Shown here: piece by piece, positions 61,419 to 64,000 of the stretch
Numbering within the stretch: position 1 is the first letter of the stretch
Layout of the letters: each line of letters begins with the position of its first letter
Source: Bog-473 sp963824195
Lineage (GTDB): Bacteria > Actinomycetota > Acidimicrobiia > Acidimicrobiales > RAAP-2
Assembly (NCBI GenBank): GCA_963824195.1
Contig: CAWGOJ010000008.1
Span: 416,838-480,837, forward strand
Direction: 5' to 3'
DNA length: 64,000 nucleotides
The notes under the pieces: generated by a model
What the model was told of the DNA's origin: nothing
The model's input: only the letters and a program-made list of their open reading frames with translations
The model's database searches: none
Translations under genes and position numbers: made by a program

Positions 61419-62978
61419 ATGACGATGGGGGCGACGCTGCCGTCGACCTTCTGGGCGCTCATCGTCGAAGCGGCCATGGAACAACCAGAGGCCCCAGTCG
61501 TATCCGACGATCACGGCCGGTCGTTGACCCGAACCCAGCTCCGCGACGCAGCTGAGACGACGGCTGCCGCGCTCTCAGCTCGGGGAATCAGAGCCGGCAC
61601 CGTTGTGTCCTGGCAGCTGCCAACGACGATTGAGGCCGTGGTGCTCCTCGTCGCGTTGACACGGATCGGCGCCGTGCAGAACCCATTGATCCCGATCCTG
61701 CGCGAGCGGGAGGTGTCGTTCATAACCGAGCAGGTCGGCACCGAGCTGCTCGTCGTACCGGAGGAGTGGCGAGGCTTCCAGCATGGGGCCATGGCGCGAG
61801 AGCTCGCACGGACTGGTGGCTTCGAGGTGATGGAGATCGATCTGAGCGAGCTGGGAGCTCCAGGATCACGGGAGAAGCTCCGGTTGCCGGTTGCAGACAC
61901 GGACACGCTCGCTCAACCACCATCACTCGACGGTCCGCGTTGGATCTACTTCTCCTCAGGCACCACGGCCGATCCCAAGGGCGCCCGCCATACCGACGCC
62001 AGCATCATGGCCTCGGCCAACGCATTGCTCGACCTGATGGGGTTAGGCGAGGGGGACGTCTATCCGATCCCTTGGCCAATGACACATATCGGTGGCGCTT
62101 CGGTCCTTGCCTCAAGTCTTCGCGGTGGCGTCCACCTCGTCCTCTTTGAGACCTTCGACCCCTCGGAAACGCCACGCCGGATGGCCCTGTACGAACCCAC
62201 GGTGCTGGGCACAGCTGTTCCGTTTTTCCGGGCGTACCTGGACGCTGCGCGCGAGGGCAACGATCAGCGGCTTTTCCCTTCCCTGCGGTTCGGGTGCTTC
62301 GGCGGTGCCCCCGTTCCGACGGAGATCCACGATGAAATGCGGGCCATGTTCGACGTGCCACTGGTGGGCAGCTGGGGCCTCACCGAGTTCCCCAATGCCA
62401 CGTCTGCGGCACCGAGTGACGCCGTAGAGATCGTCTCGACGTCCGTTGGACGGCCGGCGTCGGGCGTCTCGGTGCGTGCTGTGGACGCAAGGGGCAACCT
62501 ATGCGGAACGGGGCAAGAGGGGGAGCTTCAACTTCGGGGCCCCCAATGCTTCTCCGGCTATGTCGATGCGGCGCTCAACGAGGCTTCGATCGATGCCAGT
62601 GGGTGGTTCCACACCGGAGACCTCGGCACGATCGATGCGGCAGGGAACGTCCGCATCACGGGTCGTCTCAAGGACATCATCATCCGTAACGCCGAGAATA
62701 TCTCCGTCGTCGAGGTCGAGGAAATGCTCTACCGCCATCCCGCCGTTGCCGAAGCGGCCGTGCTCGGAATACCCGACAAACGCACCGGAGAGCGGGTCGT
62801 GGCCGTTGTCGTTCTGCGCGACGGACGCGAAGTTGAGCTGACCGAAATCCGCGAGCACTGCCGCCTCCAGGGCCTCGCCGTCCAGAAGTGCCCCGAGCAA
62901 TTGGAGGTCGTCGACGCGCTACCCAGGAACGCGATGGGCAAGGTCCTCAAGCAGGATCTGCGATCGCGTCTCACGTAG
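61419..62978 (+). CDS. AMP-forming acyl-CoA ligase
   Basis: 519 residues from ATG 61419. Motifs: WIYFSSGTTADPKGARHTDA, YPIPWPMTHIGGASVLASSL, GSWGLTEFPNATSAAP, FHTGDLGTIDAAGNVRITGR, DIIIRNAENISVVEVEEMLY, lysine in NAMGKVLKQDL. The RNAENISVVEVE hinge resembles cyclohexanecarboxylate- and crotonobetaine-type CoA ligases, so an alicyclic acid is possible. 215 bases separate it from the TetR gene; no promoter stands out there. Confidence 0.88.
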   Translation: MTMGATLPSTFWALIVEAAMEQPEAPVVSDDHGRSLTRTQLRDAAETTAAALSARGIRAGTVVSWQLPTTIEAVVLLVALTRIGAVQNPLIPILREREVSFITEQVGTELLVVPEEWRGFQHGAMARELARTGGFEVMEIDLSELGAPGSREKLRLPVADTDTLAQPPSLDGPRWIYFSSGTTADPKGARHTDASIMASANALLDLMGLGEGDVYPIPWPMTHIGGASVLASSLRGGVHLVLFETFDPSETPRRMALYEPTVLGTAVPFFRAYLDAAREGNDQRLFPSLRFGCFGGAPVPTEIHDEMRAMFDVPLVGSWGLTEFPNATSAAPSDAVEIVSTSVGRPASGVSVRAVDARGNLCGTGQEGELQLRGPQCFSGYVDAALNEASIDASGWFHTGDLGTIDAAGNVRITGRLKDIIIRNAENISVVEVEEMLYRHPAVAEAAVLGIPDKRTGERVVAVVVLRDGREVELTEIREHCRLQGLAVQKCPEQLEVVDALPRNAMGKVLKQDLRSRLT

Positions 62979-63029
62979 CCGCGGTAAACGACACCGGCGT
63001 GCGCGACTTCTCGTCTGCCCTACAGCCTC

Positions 63030-63836
63030 TTACCTAACCTTCCACTCTCTTCGCTTCTGCTGTGCGAAGAGTTCCTGGCCTTCTCGCAGCGCCCGGGCGC
63101 TCGTACCGAGCTGAAGGAAGACATTTCCCAGACCGAGAGCTTGCTCCGGTGAGAGGCTCCGCGCCGCCCATAGAGTCCGCAGGGTCGCCTGGACGCTCGT
63201 CGGCGGTTGTGACGCGATGACCTCTGCGAGTGCTCGACTTGTTTCGAGAAGCTCCTCCGGCTCGACAACTTCACACACCAGTCCTGCCTCACGGGCCGTC
63301 TGCGCCGAAAGGCGCTCATGAATCCCCACGAGGCTCATCCGTATCAGATCCCCAAACGCCATCCTGTCGGTCAGCAGGATGGGCTCGTACGAGGCCGTCA
63401 TCCCGTAGGTCACGTGTGGGTCGAAGAAGGTGGCGCTCGCCGCCGCGATGATGATGTCGCTTTCACCTAGGAGGTAGAACCCACCACCACAGGCCATGCC
63501 ATTCACCGCAGCAATCACGGGCTTCCACAGTCCCTGGCTCTTCGGCCCGATCTTCTGCCCCGGGTCGTCGTAGGTGAAGGGATCGAATTCTTCGTCGGTC
63601 GGAATATCGCCACGATCGATTCCCGTGCAGAACGCTTGATTCCCTGCGCCTGTCAACACAACGACCCGTACCTCATCGTCGACACGAATGTGACGCCACA
63701 GGCCGGCGAGTTCATCTTGCATTCGCTCGTTGAACGCGTTGTGCACCTCGGGCCGGTTCAACGTCACATGGGCGACATGGTCACGAACGGCATAGGTGAT
63801 CGTACTGAGATCATCCGGGATGACCAGGCTGTTCAT
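63030..63836 (-). CDS. Enoyl-CoA hydratase family protein
   Basis: 268 residues from ATG 63836, six bases after TATGTT (63848-63843), suggesting a leaderless start. Motifs: HVAHVTLNRPEVHNAFNERM, NQAFCTGIDRGDIPTDEEFD, KPVIAAVNGMACGGGFYLLG, SATFFDPHVTYGMTASYEPI. As in the genes at 47517 and 48358, a DPHV segment replaces the catalytic Glu region. Convergent with the ligase. Role in the pathway unknown. Confidence 0.88.
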   Translation of the reverse strand: MNSLVIPDDLSTITYAVRDHVAHVTLNRPEVHNAFNERMQDELAGLWRHIRVDDEVRVVVLTGAGNQAFCTGIDRGDIPTDEEFDPFTYDDPGQKIGPKSQGLWKPVIAAVNGMACGGGFYLLGESDIIIAAASATFFDPHVTYGMTASYEPILLTDRMAFGDLIRMSLVGIHERLSAQTAREAGLVCEVVEPEELLETSRALAEVIASQPPTSVQATLRTLWAARSLSPEQALGLGNVFLQLGTSARALREGQELFAQQKRREWKVR

Positions 63837-63987
63837 CGGCTGAACATATCAAACGCCGCCAACATCAACGCTCCGCATGAACGTCTCTTCATCGTGATGA
63901 CGCGTCGCCAGACACCTGATGGTCTGTGGCAGCGCGTGGTAGGAGCTCACACTGTGCGCATCCGTGGCTGCGGCGTCGATCACACCC

Positions 63988-64000
63988 GGGTAATATAATA
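63988..64000. promoter_or_regulatory. AT-rich patch at the right edge
   Basis: GGGTAATATAATA ends the window. It is probably another promoter element of the same type, belonging to a gene outside. Confidence 0.3.

Noticed and set aside
1..64000. CRISPR arrays, tRNA or rRNA genes, insertion sequences, phage genes, toxin-antitoxin pairs
   Set aside because: No regular repeats, cloverleaf arms, transposase or integrase motifs, or small paired genes of those types were seen on either strand.

Overview
The window is high-GC DNA, densely packed with genes on both strands. It contains GTG and TTG starts, several apparently leaderless genes (an ATG 6-7 bases after a TATAAT-like hexamer) and gene families typical of Actinomycetota: FadD-type CoA ligases, CaiB/BaiF CoA-transferases, KshA-like Rieske oxygenase, DUF35/thiolase pairs and TIGR03084 proteins. 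A member of the Actinomycetota is the best reading. The class cannot be fixed from sequence alone. I see no rRNA, tRNA, transposase, CRISPR array or phage gene.

Layout. 1-1790: 3' part of a UvrD-like helicase with an HRDC domain, the only housekeeping-type gene. 1.8-3.8 kb: decayed gene tails, a TetR regulator and an SDR. 3.9-11.7 kb: a long minus-strand operon running (in transcription order) fused CoA-transferase, DUF35 protein, lipid-transfer-type thiolase, isochorismatase-like protein, DinB-like protein, amidohydrolase, alpha/beta hydrolase. 12.0-15.5 kb: thioesterase, enoyl-CoA hydratase (ECH), alpha/beta hydrolase, TetR, VOC protein. 15.6-25.8 kb: amidohydrolase paralogues, two SDRs and an acyl-CoA carboxylase beta subunit. 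25.9-30 kb: second fused CoA-transferase and an acyl-CoA ligase. 30.3-35.4 kb: a branched-chain-amino-acid-type ABC importer (binding protein, fused LivH-LivM permease, LivG, LivF). 35.4-50.5 kb: amidohydrolase, dienoyl-CoA-reductase-like SDR, several ECHs, two acyl-CoA dehydrogenases, a MaoC/FAS1-like dehydratase, a third CoA-transferase, a FadD3-like ligase and a degenerate TPP-enzyme-like protein. 50.7-58 kb: GntR regulator, truncated DUF35 domain, unknown protein, CoA ligase, a binding protein without signal peptide, two amidohydrolases. 58-64 kb: P450, KshA-like Rieske oxygenase, TetR, CoA ligase, ECH.

Together this looks like an accessory catabolic island for one or more hydrophobic or alicyclic carboxylic acids. 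An importer brings in the substrate. Ligases or CoA-transferases activate it. Rieske and P450 enzymes may open rings. Acyl-CoA dehydrogenases, hydratases, SDRs and a thiolase/DUF35 retro-aldolase-like pair would degrade the chain, and nine amidohydrolase-2 paralogues serve unknown hydrolytic or decarboxylating steps. The substrate is not readable from the sequence.

Two features run through the window. First, an AT-rich element of the form ATTGyATA followed by a second AT-rich half recurs in front of many of these genes and may be an operator as well as a promoter. Second, there are many decayed gene pieces and single frameshifts. The truncated pieces are real decay, while some of the frameshifts could be sequence errors.
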